Below are positions 13,546 to 13,878 of a DNA stretch of 13,878 nucleotides, one piece after another. The notes below the pieces were generated by a model. It ran no database searches, was not told where the DNA came from, and worked only from the letters and a program-made list of their open reading frames with translations. The stretch comes from Deinococcus ruber (GTDB lineage: Bacteria > Deinococcota > Deinococci > Deinococcales > Deinococcaceae). Made by a program: the position numbers and the translations under genes. The stretch lies in contig NZ_BMQL01000079.1 of NCBI RefSeq assembly GCF_014648095.1, positions 1-13,878 of the forward strand. The letters are read 5' to 3'. Each line of letters opens with the position of its first letter. Positions within the stretch are counted from its first letter, which is position 1.

Positions 13546-13601
13546 TGCGGTGTGACTGCTCGGCGCGGACCCTGGTCATCGTGTCGAGCAGTCACACCGC
13601 A
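13546..13601. repeat. 17-bp perfect inverted repeat upstream of the DUF6155-like gene
   Basis: TGCGGTGTGACTGCTCG (13546-13562) and CGAGCAGTCACACCGCA (13585-13601) are exact reverse complements around a 22-base spacer. The stem is long enough to be a terminator for a neighbouring transcript, a resolution or attachment site, or a small palindromic repeat. No T run follows on either side. Confidence 0.65.
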
Positions 13602-13878
13602 TCCTCCTGAGGTGCTCTCCAGTGTGGCAGGGCTTCACCCTGCCGCCCTGTGCATGACGTCTCCACTCAGCACCCATCGGTTGCAGCTGCTTCCTCTTGC
13701 CGATATCGGACCTTCCGTCGCGTGGATGCTGCTCGCGCCATCGGCAGTACTGGCTACGCGGACCAGGCAATCGCACATTTTTTGACCAAGAGACGAATGC
13801 AAGCCCCTGCCTTCAGGTCTGATCGTTACCCACAAGTCATGGGGATAAGGTCTGAGACAGCGTAGACCAGGTCAGATC
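13602..13878. other. Terminal stretch without an assignable gene
   Basis: A short perfect hairpin, GGCAGGG-N5-CCCTGCC, lies at 13626-13644. Frames on both strands are open (for example 13650-13865 plus), but none gives a recognisable or convincingly protein-like product. The stretch could be the edge of a gene or element that continues past the window. Confidence 0.4.

Noticed and set aside
13470..13595. N-terminal extension of the DUF6155-like frame to 13595
   Set aside because: The extra 42 residues are unlike the rest of the protein and overlap the inverted repeat; the internal ATG at 13469 begins the family-like sequence.

Overview
The window reads as GC-rich Deinococcus DNA, most likely from a plasmid or megaplasmid. 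The RecA closely matches the Deinococcus form. Several genes carry a TANNNT -10 box 5-6 bases before the start codon, the layout of Deinococcus leaderless transcripts. A ParA-type gene, a recA outside its usual chromosomal setting and three decaying transposable elements all point to an accessory replicon. This assignment is inference from sequence recognition; no search was run.

Layout from left to right. Positions 1-893 hold the end of an IS3-family element (intact orfA, orfB with a nonsense codon). It has inserted into a small ribbon-helix-helix gene that is translationally coupled to a ParA-type ATPase (1068-1658). Tandem GGTAG-type repeats (about 1673-1751) lie in front of parA. A divergent 892-residue soluble sensor histidine kinase (GAF-PAS-GAF-GAF-HisKA-HATPase) follows at 1803-4481. 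Then come a small unknown gene (4484-4831, minus), a 5'-truncated IS605-type tnpB (4864-5835, minus) and, fused to it across overlapping frames, a small gene resembling EF-Tu domain III (to 6140, minus).

The centre holds recA (6321-7415, minus). It has a GAAC-N4-GTTC LexA/DinR-like box and a TATACT -10 box upstream, so it looks like a DNA-damage-inducible RecA. A YibE/F-family membrane protein (7661-8704, minus) and small unknown genes follow. An approximately 800-base stretch with little coding signal precedes rtcB (10514-11998, plus), an RNA ligase followed by a 13-bp perfect stem.

The right end contains a heavily mutated IS5-like element (12057-12943) with recognisable terminal repeats. 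Its right end overlaps the stop codon of an AT-rich DUF6155-like gene (start 13469, minus). A 17-bp perfect inverted repeat sits upstream of that gene, and 13602-13878 shows nothing I can assign.

Taken together, the replicon carries repair functions (RecA for DNA, RtcB for RNA) and a signalling kinase. Its partition locus seems to have been disrupted by an insertion. I found no clearly new multi-gene system. The best leads are the putative SOS control of the extra recA, the interrupted ParA/RHH locus with its repeats, the EF-Tu-domain/TnpB junction, and the unexplained region ahead of rtcB.
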